64,000 bases of DNA from Aradus depressus (GCA_963662175.1 OY759216.1:42425087-42489086), one strand, 5' to 3'. Shown: positions 35,101 to 45,889, counted from the first letter of the stretch. Translations and numbers: made by a program. The notes: generated by a model from the sequence alone, not told the origin.

Positions 35101-37451
35101 ACGAAGTGGCTGTGGCGGAGGGGAGAGGCGCTCACAACTTATTTTTTGGAATTTAGTAATTTGAAGCCACAAGTTTACAAAAACTGCACAACAAGCCGCT
35201 GGGCTGAATATATACATACGAACTATATACATACGAAAAGTAAAGTTGTAAACAAAATATATATATAATAATAAAAAATGAATAAAAATGTCGCCTCCAA
35301 AGCTAATCGGCTTTTTGGGCATAACCTGAATATTTTGGTTTCAAAGTGAGTTCTGAATCCTCAAACTAAATTTTGTGTCGATACATTCATTACGTCGGCA
35401 GTTATTAGGATATTTAAGTAGAGCCCCTCTTCCCTTCGGCTGAAAATTATTAGGTGTCGTCCTTACAAGGCTTTCAATTTACGAAATAAAATGAAATTTT
35501 ATCCCCTTCGGCCAATTTGGCTGAAAATCAATAGATATCGTCCTTAGAGGGTTATGGAAACATATATAAAATTTCGTAATAAAAGAAACCGAAGAAGAGG
35601 AGATCAGAGGCACACTCAAAAATCCTAATAACTACGGTTGTAATAAATGTATCGACATGAAATTTTATATTTAGATTCAAAACCTTATAAGAACGGCCCA
35701 TACTAATTTTCCGCGAAATCAATCGAAGGGTGGGGATCAGAGAAGAAGGGCTCGACTCACATAGCCTAATAACTGCCGATGTTATAAATGTATCGACACA
35801 AAATTTAGCATGATTCAGAAGCCACTATGATACTCAAATATTCAGTTTTAGCCCAAACGAGATTAGCTTGGAGAGAAATAGAAAACGAAATAATACTTTT
35901 AGATTCACTACCTGATGATAGTAGCACTAGCAGATATTTGCTGAAACTAGTTGTGTTTTAAAAATATATAGATAGACTGATACCTCTGCACTACTTATTT
36001 AGACAGTCGGAAAAGTCCCATAATAGTGGAATACATTTCCTGGCTACCCAGATTTTTTTTTTTTTAATTCCGAAAAATACATTAAATCACGAATCTATTT
36101 CTGGAATGCGGAAAGTCATTAATATTGCTGTGAACATTTTTTTTAATGTGGTCAAAATCATCGGAAAAAATCATAGAAAATAAAGATTAAATCAAAAATC
36201 GCTGTTAGTAATTTTATAGATAGCTTCGACCTGAAGAGGATGACGTTCACTTAGGTTCAATATCGTTTGTATCACATCAACTCTGTATTATATAAGTTGA
36301 GCAAGCTTATAATGAGAAAGCGACTAATGTTTTTGTAACAGACTGGAAAATGATCCTCTCACCGCCCAAGTTTCACCAAACAGACTGTACTTGTTTACAG
36401 GGATACTTGAGTGCTTTTCATTGTCTGTTTACTTCTGTAAGTAAGCCTGCTGTAAACAGAGCTCTTCAGTCTGAAAGGGGATCTTCATAATGGGTTCTTC
36501 AATGTTTACTTAATCTACGTTCAGACCCCCTCTTATCAACAGTTACTGTAAACAATCTCGCTTTTCATATCCCTTGAAAATTTTACAGTACTTTACTGTT
36601 CAAAAAACATTGAAAAATAGCGAACAATGGCTAATTGTATGTGCTAATATCGAGAATTGCTTATTTTTGTATTTTTTATTTTTTACTTCTTCAGCTATAT
36701 GAAGTATAGAGCAAGTTATGAAATCGATCAGTATTTCAATGCGTAGTTTTCAACGTAATTTTAAGTTTTTCGACTTCCTGATTCCAAAAATTAAAAAAGA
36801 TGTGTGTGTGTCTGTGTATACGATAACCTATGACATGGATGTAACGAAAGTTTAATTGATTAATTCGTTCTGGTGAAGTACATAGCCAGTCATTCACCGA
36901 CGCTTTTCTTCATTATGCGATCTGTGCTATGCCTGTGTTTCGCAACAATTAATCACGGGTTGTTTCTTTGTTTCAGCGCTTATAAATCCTACTCCAAAGA
37001 TGATCCGAGAATGTACCTTAAATACGACAATTGTTTACAATTGAGCCTCGACGAAAAAGACTGTGTAAATGTTAAAGAGGAAATATTGTCCAACTATGGT
37101 GAGGAAGAAGAGGAGGAGACGGACGACTTAATGAGTTGTGAGGCAGACACGGGGAGGGTGACTTCAGTGAGTGACACGGGGAGGGTGGCTTCAGTGAGTG
37201 ACACGGAGAGTGTCTTGCCGATGAAAAGGTGTAGGTCCACCAGAGTCACCGAACCGGAGGAAGTGGACGAAGACAAGACGTTCCTCATGTCTCTGGTCCC
37301 GGGGATGCGGCGACTCTCAGACCTGCAGAGGATGGACTTCAAGGTGGAGGTCCTAAATGCTCTGAGAAGGATCACGTATCAGGGAGTGGTTGCCACCACA
37401 GCTAGTCAAGAGAGTGTCTGTCAGTCCAGCAGTGGTCGCCACCACAGCTAG
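32119..37451 (+). CDS. MADF-BESS protein 2, three exons, 267 aa
   Basis: Exons are 32119-32290, 34887-35043 and 36977-37451 (donors cgag|gttagt and gatg|gtacat; acceptors ttttttcag| and gtttcag|). Junction phases 1 and 2 agree, and the total of 804 nt ends in TAG. The MADF domain (about 5-105) runs LILEVEKRTCLWSS...QQAWQEI from exon 1, then VSEVQKKWRNVRDYYVKERR and RKRKYVFFDLLSFL from exon 2. The third exon has an acidic stretch (GEEEEEETDD), two copies of an SVSDTGRVAS-type repeat, a basic PMKRCRSTR patch and a clear BESS motif (about 207-241; TFLMSLVPGMRRLSDLQ). It is expected to be a nuclear DNA-binding regulator of the Adf-1/Dip3 type. GC-rich sequence at 31845-31990 (with gtgcatgcgcc) may be the promoter. 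The last codons lie inside a 46-bp minisatellite, so the C-terminus depends on the array. Two ATGs lie in tandem; I chose the first. Confidence 0.85.
32428..33044 (+). mobile_element. GACGTG element, copy 2 of 4, in MADF 2 intron 1
   Basis: The most complete coding relic of the family: 83 codons at 32737-32988, lysine/arginine-rich (MSSHMNRKYARNYRKRKSEE...), with no domain I recognise. Starts 'tacgtgaaaacgtctattgg' and ends 'cccgacgttttcacggaaaa' ... 'gactacgcc'. Confidence 0.75.
33530..33720 (-). repeat. Interspersed repeat family C, inverted copy
   Basis: 'taccacatttcctctagaaa', 'aaattttgatttctacagta' and 'ttccgaaaagggccctaaaa' are the complement of 1500-1825. Confidence 0.65.
33726..34640 (+). 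mobile_element. Element X, shorter copy
   Basis: Starts 'actagcagtaatacccggcg' + 'ttgcccgaggaactttg', nearly identical to 8285-8420. Its later part at 34490-34640 is an inverted piece of the 170-bp unit from 9230-10090 (gatgaaatttcacatgtagt). It lies in MADF 2 intron 1. Confidence 0.65.
34660..34805 (-). repeat. tRNA-SINE fragment
   Basis: 'cacaggctcgggaccattgc', 'ccccatccgaaggacagtgt', and the B-box 'gggttgcgaacccgcg' are present; tail and A box are missing. Confidence 0.7.
35288..35860. mobile_element. TACTTCCCC element pieces in both orientations, MADF 2 intron 2
   Basis: 35288-35580 reads in orientation B (cctccaaagctaatcggctt ... gagggttatggaaacata); 35585-35860 reads in orientation A (aaaaatcctaataactac ... 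gattcagaagccactatga). Two copies fused or rearranged. Confidence 0.65.
35912..35946 (+). ncRNA. Hammerhead-like core motif
   Basis: CTGATGA, then a weak hairpin (agca...ttgct), then GAAACTAGTTGTG. It shares the 'GAAACTAGTTG' run with the palindrome at 46.5-47.3 kb and the foldback at 26.9-27.2 kb. Confidence 0.35.
36690..36905 (+). mobile_element. TACTTCCCC element, short copy (A), just before MADF 2 exon 3
   Basis: From 'tcttcagctatatgaagtat' to 'attcgttctggtgaagtaca' and 'cagtcattcaccgacg', with both ends and one module. It ends about 70 bp before the acceptor of exon 3. Confidence 0.75.
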
Positions 37452-37995
37452 TCAGGAGAGCCTCTGTCAGTCCAGCAGTGGTCGCCACCACAGCTAGTCA
37501 GGAGAGCCTCTGTCAGTCCAGCAGTGGTCGCCACCACAGCTAGTCAAGAGAGTGTCTGTCAGTCCAGCAGTGGTCGCCACCACAGCTAGTCAGGAGAGCC
37601 TCTGTCAGTCCAGCAGTGGTCCTCACCAGAGCTAGTCAGAAGTGCCTGTGTCAGTTCAGCAGTGGTCGCCACCACAGCTAGTCAAGAGAGTCTCTGTCAG
37701 TCCAACAGTGGTCCTCATCAGAGTTAGTCAGAAGAGTCTCTATCAGTCCAGCATTGGTCCCCACCAGGGCTCGTCAGGACAGTCTCTCTCCGTCCAGCAG
37801 TGGTTGCTACGACAGCTAGTCAGGAAAGTCTCTGTCAGTCCAGCAGTGGTCATCACCAGAGCTAGTCAAGAGAGTATCTGTCAGTCCAGCAGTGGTCATC
37901 ACCAGAGTTAGTCAGAAGAGTCACTATCAGTCCAGCAGTGGTTGTCACCAGAGCTAGTCAGAAGTGCCTGTGTCAGTCCAGCAGTGGTGATCCCA
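37388..37995 (+). repeat. 46-bp minisatellite overlapping the end of MADF gene 2
   Basis: About 13 units of 'ggtcgccaccacagctagtc' + 'aggagagcctctgtcagtcc' + 'agcagt'. Because 46 is not divisible by three, the frame rotates from unit to unit. The coding frame reads the first unit or so and stops in the second (TAG in 'agctag'). A later open frame of 89 codons in the array is an artefact. Confidence 0.93.
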
Positions 37996-38254
37996 GGATA
38001 TAAGAACACACTATCAGTCGCTAGAAGTAAAGATCCGAATTTTGAAAGGCCAAGTTGTGCAGTTTGTATACCCTGTGATAAAACGCATAAGAATACTTTC
38101 CCTCTTTTTTTTCTTTTTATCCTTTAAGTGCTCTGTAAAATTAACGAAAATAAGATTGTCTCTTTTTCTATGACTTTATGACTGTTTTATGACGTCTCAT
38201 GTATATGTAATCTCATTTATGTACATATGTATTTATAATCACTTAGATATTGAC

Positions 38255-38340
38255 GAGCTTTAACTACAAGGTCATATCTCCTACTACCAGAGTGCTCATT
38301 CGTCACTCTGGTGGACATGAGCCCGACTCTACTATGGGAG
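38255..38340 (-). repeat. tRNA-SINE fragment
   Basis: 'gagctttaactacaaggtca' through 'gagcccgactctactatggg': only the part of the SINE next to the tail. Confidence 0.7.
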
Positions 38341-38399
38341 TGGTATATATATTGTATATATCTAAGAAAATGGACAATTTTCAGATTAGTTAATTTTCA

Positions 38400-39000
38400 A
38401 GATAATATTTATAAATATGGTAAATTTTTTTTTTAGTATATATACGAACTAATACTTAACATATTCATAATATTTGTTTAAAGATAATATTCTCCACAAT
38501 TGTCACTTACAACCGTTTTCTTTTGTAATGCTAGAATAAATTCTCTGAGTTATGACATTATATTTATTGATCAAAGGAATAAATAATTTTTGTTTTTCAT
38601 TTATTTATTTTTTCAAATTCCCCTAGCTTTTTGAAAGTTCGTGGCCAAAAATTGTCACTATAATAGTTCAATAATTAATAAAAAGGCATCAGTCCAACAA
38701 TATATTTTATTCGAACATTAACTGACATCCTCAGGTAGTGAATCTTAAGAGGAGTTAAAGAATTATAGATTCATCTCATTGTCATCATCCAGCTAGATAA
38801 TTTTTTTATTTATTTATTCAAAAGTCTGTTCATAAACCATAAGCAGAAGGGTTGACATGACCATAAATTATAAAGTGGTAACTTTTGTGTCTATGAATTC
38901 ATTACATCGGCAGTTATTAGGGTTTTTGTGTTGAGGTCCATCCCTTGAACCCCCCTTCACTTCGGCCGATTTGGCTAAAAATCAATGGGATGAGGAGGAT
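38400..39000. other. AT-rich spacer with a TACTTCCCC fragment
   Basis: 38880-38990 carries 'attacatcggcagttattag' and 'cttcggccgatttggctaaa' of the TACTTCCCC element. At 38700-38745 is a broken hammerhead-like word (ctgacatcctcaggtagtga). No gene seen. Confidence 0.5.
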
Positions 39001-39208
39001 TTTGTTATGAGGGATTTTAATAATGTAGTGTTGGCAACAGTGGGCTGTTTTTCAATTCAGTCCTGGACTGAGTCCCGTGTTTCAGTCGAGTCCCTTTAGA
39101 TATTGTTCTTTGTATCCCGGCTATTGTTTCGTCTGTGTTATGAACAACCTTAAAACAGTTATCCGTTTTTATATTTTTTTTTACAAGTACAAGGAAACGA
39201 GTGCAAAT

Positions 39209-39752
39209 ATGCCTTCGGACCGATTTCAAATAATTGACGTTATGCAAAGTGAACGAGGTCAACTCTTATATCTTATAGACAACTATAAATTTCGTTTTCA
39301 CAAACAGTTGACAAATAATGTACAACGATGGTGTTGTTCTGACAATAAGTGCAAAGCGTTCATTAGAGTGAACCAATTGAACGAAGTAGTTTTGAGCAAC
39401 CTGAGACACAATCATGTCCGGATGAATGAGAGGGTCCTGAACCGACAACGGCTGAGCAACAAACTGAAGAGACAAGGGGGCCCCTCGCTCCTGAGTGCCA
39501 ACGATGCCCACTGGATGACCGACCGTGATATGGCACTGATCCGCAAGAACATGGCACATCACTCCAGATCTACCAAACTATCACAAACTCTCCAACAGGT
39601 TACCATTTAAATATATCATTTTATTTATTTTGATTGTTTGGTCTAACTCCCTTATCCTTCCGGACCTAGAAGGCAAATTATTAGCACCCAGCTCTCTACA
39701 GTCTACAACTAATGCTCGTCAAAATCTGATTTCTGACTCTAGTACTCGGTAA
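39209..39752 (+). CDS. FLYWCH zinc-finger protein 2, two exons, 146 aa
   Basis: Exon 1 is 39209-39598 with donor caacag|gttacc; exon 2 is 39702-39752 with acceptor ctctctacag|, a phase-0 junction and stop TAA. The short second exon (16 codons, STTNARQNLISD...) is less certain than the first, but it gives a protein nearly the same length as the minus-strand FLYWCH gene at 19830. The FLYWCH domain spans about 5-70, with W41-x-C43-x4-C48 and H67-x-H69. The following segment (WMTDRDMALIRKNMAHHSRS, about 102-121) lines up with LTDVDIHNVRKRLYDARRK of the other gene, so the two are paralogues. No transposase domain. I chose MPSDRF as the start; an upstream in-frame extension to 39077 exists but looks non-coding. 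Presumed DNA-binding, function unknown. Confidence 0.72.
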
Positions 39753-39840
39753 CCTGAAATGAAATGAAACTTTATTGCTTATAGAGATACAAATCTCATA
39801 GCAAGGGTTGACCTTACTAGATCACACATTAATATAATAC

Positions 39841-39843
<3 letters not shown>

Positions 39844-39899
<56 letters not shown>
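39844..39899. repeat. (TA)n microsatellite
   Basis: An uninterrupted TA run of about 56 bp next to the TA target of the following MITE. Confidence 0.95.
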
Positions 39900-39901
<2 letters not shown>

Positions 39902-39924
39902 ACATTATTATATATATATATATA

Positions 39925-40399
39925 TAGTAAACTCCCGATTATCCGCGGAATTGACTGGCGTGGATACCGCGGATAATCGAATTTCGCGGATAAGCCGCAA
40001 AATTGCCGATAATGGTTAAACAAAGGCCGAAGGCACTAAAAAAACAACACACAAGTAGTGCTTCAAATAAGTTTATTATACAATAAAAGGACGTACCTGA
40101 TAACAAAACTCAATCAATGTCATGTAGGTTATTAAAAAGTCATGTTTACTGTTTAACAAAAAAGTCAGTCATTTGCTTTTGCTTTTTCGTAGTGAAACAC
40201 TTTATCTTTATTTGTGATTTGAGTTTTCTCAACACCATCTTGTCACAAAGTGATGCATCGTACTGTACTGTATGTATATTTGTGATTTACGATTTTTATT
40301 ATGTTTAAGTATGTATTTAGTAACTTCATTTCAATTTTTGTGAAATAATTTTCGGTTTCAAAACCTTTCTTTCGCCCGCGGATAATCGAGAGTTTACTG
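39925..40399. mobile_element. Tigger-type MITE, 475 bp
   Basis: Ends tagtaaactcccgattatcc + 'gcgg' and, inverted, ccgcggataatcgagagttt + 'actg'. The 'CGATTATCCGCGG' word is typical of Tigger ends. The interior has no transposase; it resembles a 3' untranslated region (aagtttattatacaataaaa). Confidence 0.8.
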
Positions 40400-40439
40400 T
40401 ATATGACATAATATATAAAAGTTAATATATATCAATACA

Positions 40440-40640
40440 ACTTATAATTAAAAATAGAAAATATAACAAACTTAATCTTAATTTTGAAGAAAGTGCACGT
40501 ATTTTAAAAAACTTCAATTAATAAATTTTTCTATTGGATACATTTACTAAAGCCTCTTGTACTTCTAAATTTGCAAAAATGTTCAATCTAATCCAAAGGT
40601 ATAAATTATCTTACTGGGTTAACAGGGAAAATGAATAGCA
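40440..40640 (-). repeat. Interspersed repeat family C, inverted copy
   Basis: 'gaagaaagtgcacgtatttt', 'atctaatccaaaggtataaa' and 'ttatcttactgggtt' are the complement of the family at 1500-1700 and 57366-57600. Confidence 0.6.
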
Positions 40641-40858
40641 TAGAATAAGAGAACAAATATTGGGTTTATTATTTTTTTTAACCTACATTATTAATTGCAT
40701 AACTAGGATTGGTAATAACAAAAATTCAATTATTTTACAAAAAGAATAGCATAGAATAAGAGAACAAATATTGGGTTTATTATTTTTTTTAACCTACATT
40801 ATTAATTGCATAACTAAGATTGGTAATAACAAAAATTCAATTATTTTACAAAAAGAAA
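40633..40858 (+). repeat. Tandem duplication, 111 bp x 2
   Basis: 'gaatagcatagaataagaga' through 'aattcaattattttacaaaaa' is present at 40633 and again at 40744 with one difference (aactaggatt / aactaagatt). Confidence 0.9.
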
Positions 40859-41819
40859 TCTTATAAACTAATTACTTAAAACTATATCAGTCTTTTCTCT
40901 GTTTTATTATTGGCCATTATTTATATCAATATTATTTTAGGCATATATATGTACTACATATAAATAAATAAAAATACCTTTGCGCATCGATTTCACTGTT
41001 ATTTCACACCTACATTGTTCACTTCACCTTAAGCCTAAAAACACTTCTCTCACTAAACTGTCCACCTCCACATCTCTCCTCACTGTTTTTCACTATTTAA
41101 AACAGCTGATCGTCGTATTTTGTTTTCCATTCATTGGTTGTTCATTTTTGGTTTTAAAAGAAAATGCGACTAGTCCATCTTTCGTATATTTATTTACTAA
41201 TTAAGTTACTTCACTCCTAACAGCTGTTTTTTTTTTTTCCATCACAGAATATTTTGACAGAGCATTTAGGATTTAGAAACCAATTATTGTTTTAGCCCAA
41301 ACAGTAAATACTTAAATAATTTGGGCTGGGGAAGTTATACTGCCGGTGATTCATCTACTTTTTTCATTTTTATCACTCATTTCCAAACTAAACATCGAAT
41401 TTCCAACCGTGTACATAATTTCTCAAATGTATTAAACCTTAATTAATTATAGAATGGAAATAAGCGTTATATAGAGTAGTTGTAGTAGTAGTAGCGTCAT
41501 ATAATGAATTATATTTTTAAGATACCGAAATAAGAAGCTAACTGCGCTTTGTGATATAACGTACATTGAAGTAGCGGTGATACTACTACGTAACAGTTAC
41601 TTGTATAACAGGTTCTGCTAGCTGGCCCTGTCCAACCACCGGAGAGCCCAACTGAGCATGCGTCAACTGTTATATTTGGAACCTTTCATGCCAGTCTGTT
41701 CCAGGGTCTACTGACTTCTGTAACACTGTTCTACGTCTCTCCTTTCAACACCATTCTTTTATAAGAAATATTCTTGTGATTTTCGAACCCCCCGCTTTAG
41801 TAAATGTATTCAATTTATA

Positions 41820-44284
41820 ATGATTGAAAATACAAAAACGAGAAAGACAAGCTCTTTGTGGGCATATTTTACTGAAACGGATCCGAAAAAAAGACGAGCA
41901 AAGTGTAATATGTGCAGACAAGTATTGTGTTATAAATCGACAATAAGTAATTTGAAGAAACATATGTTGAGGAAACATTCCGATATAAAACTTACAACGC
42001 AGTCGAAATATTTAAGTGATACTTCTCGGAGTGTTGACCTCGATGTTTCAACGATATTCCCCATATCGAAATTCGCAAATGAGGAAGCCTTCTCATCTAG
42101 TTATCAAGCTGGCACAGCAAAATCACAGGTATATTGTTTTATTATCATTGTTGCAGCCAGCAACAGTTGCATCCTCCTTGGAAGCATCGGACATTTTATA
42201 AGGAACTAATCCTATAAAAAAGGAGACTATGTACCTACTTCCCCCGCCCAAATTTATCAATTACGTTTCCGCACTCCCTCCAAAGCCAATCGATCTTTTG
42301 GCCTTAAACTAATATGTATTTGGGCTTCGAAATTCTCATTCTAAATTTTGTGTCGATACATTCATTACATCAGCAGGTGTTAGGTTATTTAAATCGAGCT
42401 CCTCTTGTCTGGTTCCCTTCGACCGTTTTCTCGAAAAATTAATAGAGGTGCCATTATTATGGGATTTTGAATTTAAATATAAAATTAAGGTGTCGTCTTT
42501 GGAGAATTTTGAATTTATATATGAAAATTTCGTGGCAATACCATTCATTACAACGGCAGTTATTAGAGTTTTTGTGTTAAGTTTCCCGCCTAATCGCTCC
42601 CTTCCCTTTGGCCGATTTGGCTGAAAACGAATAGGTGTCGTCCTTAGAGAGTTCTAGATACATATATAAAATTTCGGATCGATACATTCATTATATCGGG
42701 AGTTATCGTGTTCACAGACACACACGACACGGAATTATTTTTCCATTTTGGAGATCGCAAAACATGAAATTCCATTGAAAACTCCGCATCAAATTTTTGA
42801 CCGAATACACTTGGACTTGAACAGGCGACATGCTCCTGCAACCAAGACTACACAGAGCTCACAGTACAACATATACTGACTGCACAAACTACACCACATT
42901 AAGAAACAAATACAAACTACCGACTGACATGAAAAAACTACTCAATCACCCAACGACGAACACAACGGACTCATCCAGTTCCTTAAAGACGCAAAACTCT
43001 ACGAGAACATGTAGACACAATAGTCGTTGCTAATGACCCTGAAGTCAATGCGACGTTGAATAAAAACTAAAAAAAATATATATATATACTAAACATTTTT
43101 GCGTAAACAATAAAATAAATAAGACTATATTTTTATTATAATAAATCTTTTGTGTGGGATTTGTTTGGCTAAAATTTAGTGTCATTGTAATTGTGCGAAA
43201 ATCAGAGATCGTGTTTTCAACAGAATTTCACGTTTTAAGGCCCTCTGAACATGTTTTGACACGGATTTTGTCTGTTTGTATGTCTGCCTGTCTATCATAT
43301 GCGCTAACATTCTTCTGATTAGATTTTGGTCTAAGTCAGACGTAAATTTAAGATTCCTTTATTTCGGATCTAAGTACCTACACTTTACAAGATACCTCTT
43401 ATATATTTGACCTATATATTTACCTTATATTTACAATAAAAAATAGCTTGAAATAAAAGTTGTAGAGAAAACTAAAAGGGCACATTTTGTATGAAATATG
43501 ACAATTCATAAGACACGAGTAAATGCCGAAAACAATCCTAAATGTCATTATGAAACCAATTTTTTTTAGATGTTTGCTCGATTTACGCGAAAACAACAAA
43601 TCCTATCAAAAAATCTTTATTACCAAAAATGTTCCTTATTAAATTTCCTATGGCATACTTGTCCTTAGACTTGAGAAAAGAAGGAAGACATTTATTTGCG
43701 CTTCAACGATTGTACATAATACTCCTGTAGGAAATAATTCAAAGTAATGTTTAAATTGTAACATAAGGTTAGGTTAGGTTTGATGACTCATGCCCGGGCT
43801 TTAACTACGAGGTCATATCGCCTACTACCAGAGCGCTCTTTCGTCACTCTGGTGGGCATGAGCCCGACTCTACTGTGGGAGTCCCAAAATTTGGCTATCC
43901 TAAATTTTATTCACCTAGGGCAGGGGTCTTTAACGAACCTGACATCGTACAGGCTCGGGACCATCGCTTAAAGTCCCATCCGAAGGACGGCGTGCTTAAG
44001 TTTATTTTACCTCCCAGATAAAAAAAACTAAGGGCCTCGGTCGGGTTTTGAACCCACGTTCTTGAGCTCAGAAGACAAGCACGCATACCACTGAGCTACC
44101 GGCGCCCTCAAAAAAATTATATATATATGATGAGACCATAACACGACTTTCTTAGGCTAACTAGTTTTTTACAGATCACCCTCCCTCCCCTCTCTTAAAA
44201 TAATTTCATACCGGCGTTACTGGGTATAAGCAAGTCCCTTTCAGATTTACGGCTACAATGAATCCAAAAAAAACCGCTGACATC

Positions 44285-44317
<33 letters not shown>

Positions 44318-45011
44318 CATAAATAATTAGATATAAATAACTGTAAATTGGTATTCTTTGTTTCAGATGGAAGGTAAGGACCGCATCTTGGAAGAGTATG
44401 GTACTTCGACTATATCACTCTCTACTGGAGCTAGTGAAGGACTGTCAATGCGCTTGGACGAACCAGAAGATTGGGAGAGTCAAGAACCACTGACCATCTG
44501 CGAAGTTGTTAGCGAAAACGGACGTACCATTAAGGCAGAAATTCCATCAGATGAAGAAAATATTACAACTTCTTCAAGTCATTCTACCGGTGAACGTGGT
44601 TCTCGGAAACGGATCGAACGAAGAAGAAATACACCAGAGACGGTGAAGAGTGAAATCAAATCTTCTGATGAAGGAACATTTGATACAATGGAGCATGTTA
44701 GACTATCATTGAACAGATCCGGACAACATAAATTAATTGTTAAATATTTGGAATCAAATTGTGACAAAGAAGGGATTAGTAGTCAAAGAGAGGATGGAAT
44801 AAAGTCCAAGGTTCCAGAAGTGGATTCATCTGAAGACAGACCTCAGAGGGACACATTCGACATGATTGGCGACGTTACAGCCTCCAAGTTGAGACAAATT
44901 GAGACTGTAAGCAAAGATCAAAGGATCTATTGTGAAAAATTGATACATGAAGCCATTTTATTGGCCGAATTAGGAAAACTTAACTATAATGTCTCAGTAT
45001 TTATACCGTAA
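41820..45011 (+). CDS. BED zinc-finger protein, two exons, 317 aa
   Basis: Exon 1 is 41820-42128 (donor atcacag|gtatat) and exon 2 is 44367-45011 (acceptor ttgtttcag|), with a phase-0 junction and stop TAA. Residues 10-54 form a BED finger: SSLWAYFTETDPKKRRAKCN with C29-x2-C32 and H48-x4-H53 (NLKKHMLRKH). The middle is acidic and serine-rich, with basic patches (SRKRIERRRN). The last 50 residues (FDMIGDVTASKLRQIE, then QRIYCEKLIHEAILLAEL) match the C-terminal helical segment often found in insect BED and MADF proteins, a likely dimerisation surface. BED fingers come from hAT-type transposases and are common in chromatin regulators; no transposase core is present. The 2.2-kb intron contains TACTTCCCC, LINE, family B and SINE insertions. 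The last exon's domain is copied four more times downstream. Confidence 0.82.
42232..42800 (-). mobile_element. TACTTCCCC element (B), in the BED intron
   Basis: From 'ctacttcccccgcccaaatt' through three modules (attacatcagcaggtg, ttcattacaacggcagttat, ttcattatatcgggagttat) to 'atgaaattccattgaaaact' and 'gcatcaaatttttgaccg'. A LINE fragment replaces the final hairpin. Confidence 0.75.
42808..43080 (+). pseudogene. LINE ORF2 C-terminal tail
   Basis: The frame reads CSCNQDYTELTVQHILTACT, then LRNKYKLPTDMKKLLNH and, after a frameshift near 42960, LIQFLKDAKLYENM and a stop. This is the C-x-C...H...C ending seen in Jockey-like ORF2 proteins after the RNase H region. A poly-A-like, TA-rich tail follows. 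It is a 5'-truncated insertion. Confidence 0.6.
43190..43640 (+). repeat. Repeat family B, long copy
   Basis: 'gtgttttcaacagaatttca' + 'cgttttaaggccctctgaac', 'attagattttggtctaagtc', and 'gcgaaaacaacaaatcctat': the most complete copy, about 450 bp. Non-coding. Confidence 0.65.
43766..44107 (-). repeat. tRNA-SINE, full length
   Basis: Tail gttaggttaggttt at 43767; intact body; the head at 44080-44107 gives 'gggcgccggtagctcagtgg' on the minus strand. Confidence 0.92.
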
Positions 45012-45782
45012 CAATATATTATGAAGATAGACCTCAGAGGGACACATTTGACATGATTGGGGACTTTAGCGTCCAAGTTGAGACAAATTGAGACTGTAAG
45101 CAAAGATCAAAGGATCTATTGTGAAAAATTGATACATGAAGCCATTTTATTGGCCGAATTAGGAAAACTTAACTATAATGTCTCAGTATTTATACCGTAA
45201 CAATATATTATGAAGATAGACCTCAGAGGGACACATTCGACATGATTGGCGACGTTACAGCCTCCAAGTTGAGACAAATTGAGACTGTAAGCAAAGATCA
45301 AAGGATCTATTGTGAAAAATTGATACATGAAGCCATTTTATTGGCCGAATTAGGAAAACTTAACTATAATGTCTCAGTATTTATACCGTAACAATATATT
45401 ATGAAGATAGACCTCAGAGGGACACATTCGACATGATTGGCGACGTTACAGCCTCCAAGTTGAGACAAATTGAGACTGTAAGCAAAGATCAAAGGATCTA
45501 TTGTGAAAAATTGATACATGAAGCCATTTTATTGGCCGAATTAGGAAAACTTAACTATAATGTCTCAGTATTTATACCGTAACAATATATTACGAAGATA
45601 GACCTCAGAGGGACACATTTGACATGATTGGGGACTTTAGCGTCCAAGTTGAGACGAATTGAGACTGTAAGCAAAGATCAAAGGATCTATTGTGAAAAAT
45701 TGATACATGAAGCCATTTTATTGGCCGAATTAGGAAAACTTAACTATAATGTCTCAGTATTTATACCGTAATAATATATTAT
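44832..45782 (+). repeat. Tandem array of about 190 bp x 5 (BED gene last-exon domain)
   Basis: Unit starts at 44832, 45023, 45212, 45403 and 45594 (gaaga(c/t)agacctcagagggac). Each unit encodes the same C-terminal domain, stop codon included. Units 2 and 5 are 2 bp shorter and share 'ggggactttagcgtccaagt', whereas units 1, 3 and 4 have 'ggcgacgttacagcctccaa'. Only unit 1 is in the reading frame of the gene. Confidence 0.95.
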
Positions 45783-45889
45783 GCTGTTGTAACATTTACC
45801 TTGGTGAAAATGTCAAATTGTGACTAAATTTTATAGAAAAATAAATTTAAAAACTTTTTAGACTTCAAAAAAGTAAATTTTTTGAACTT

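Noticed and set aside
37642..37911. 89-codon frame in the 46-bp minisatellite
   Set aside because: It is a frame of the repeat and is not joined to the MADF gene by any splice signal.
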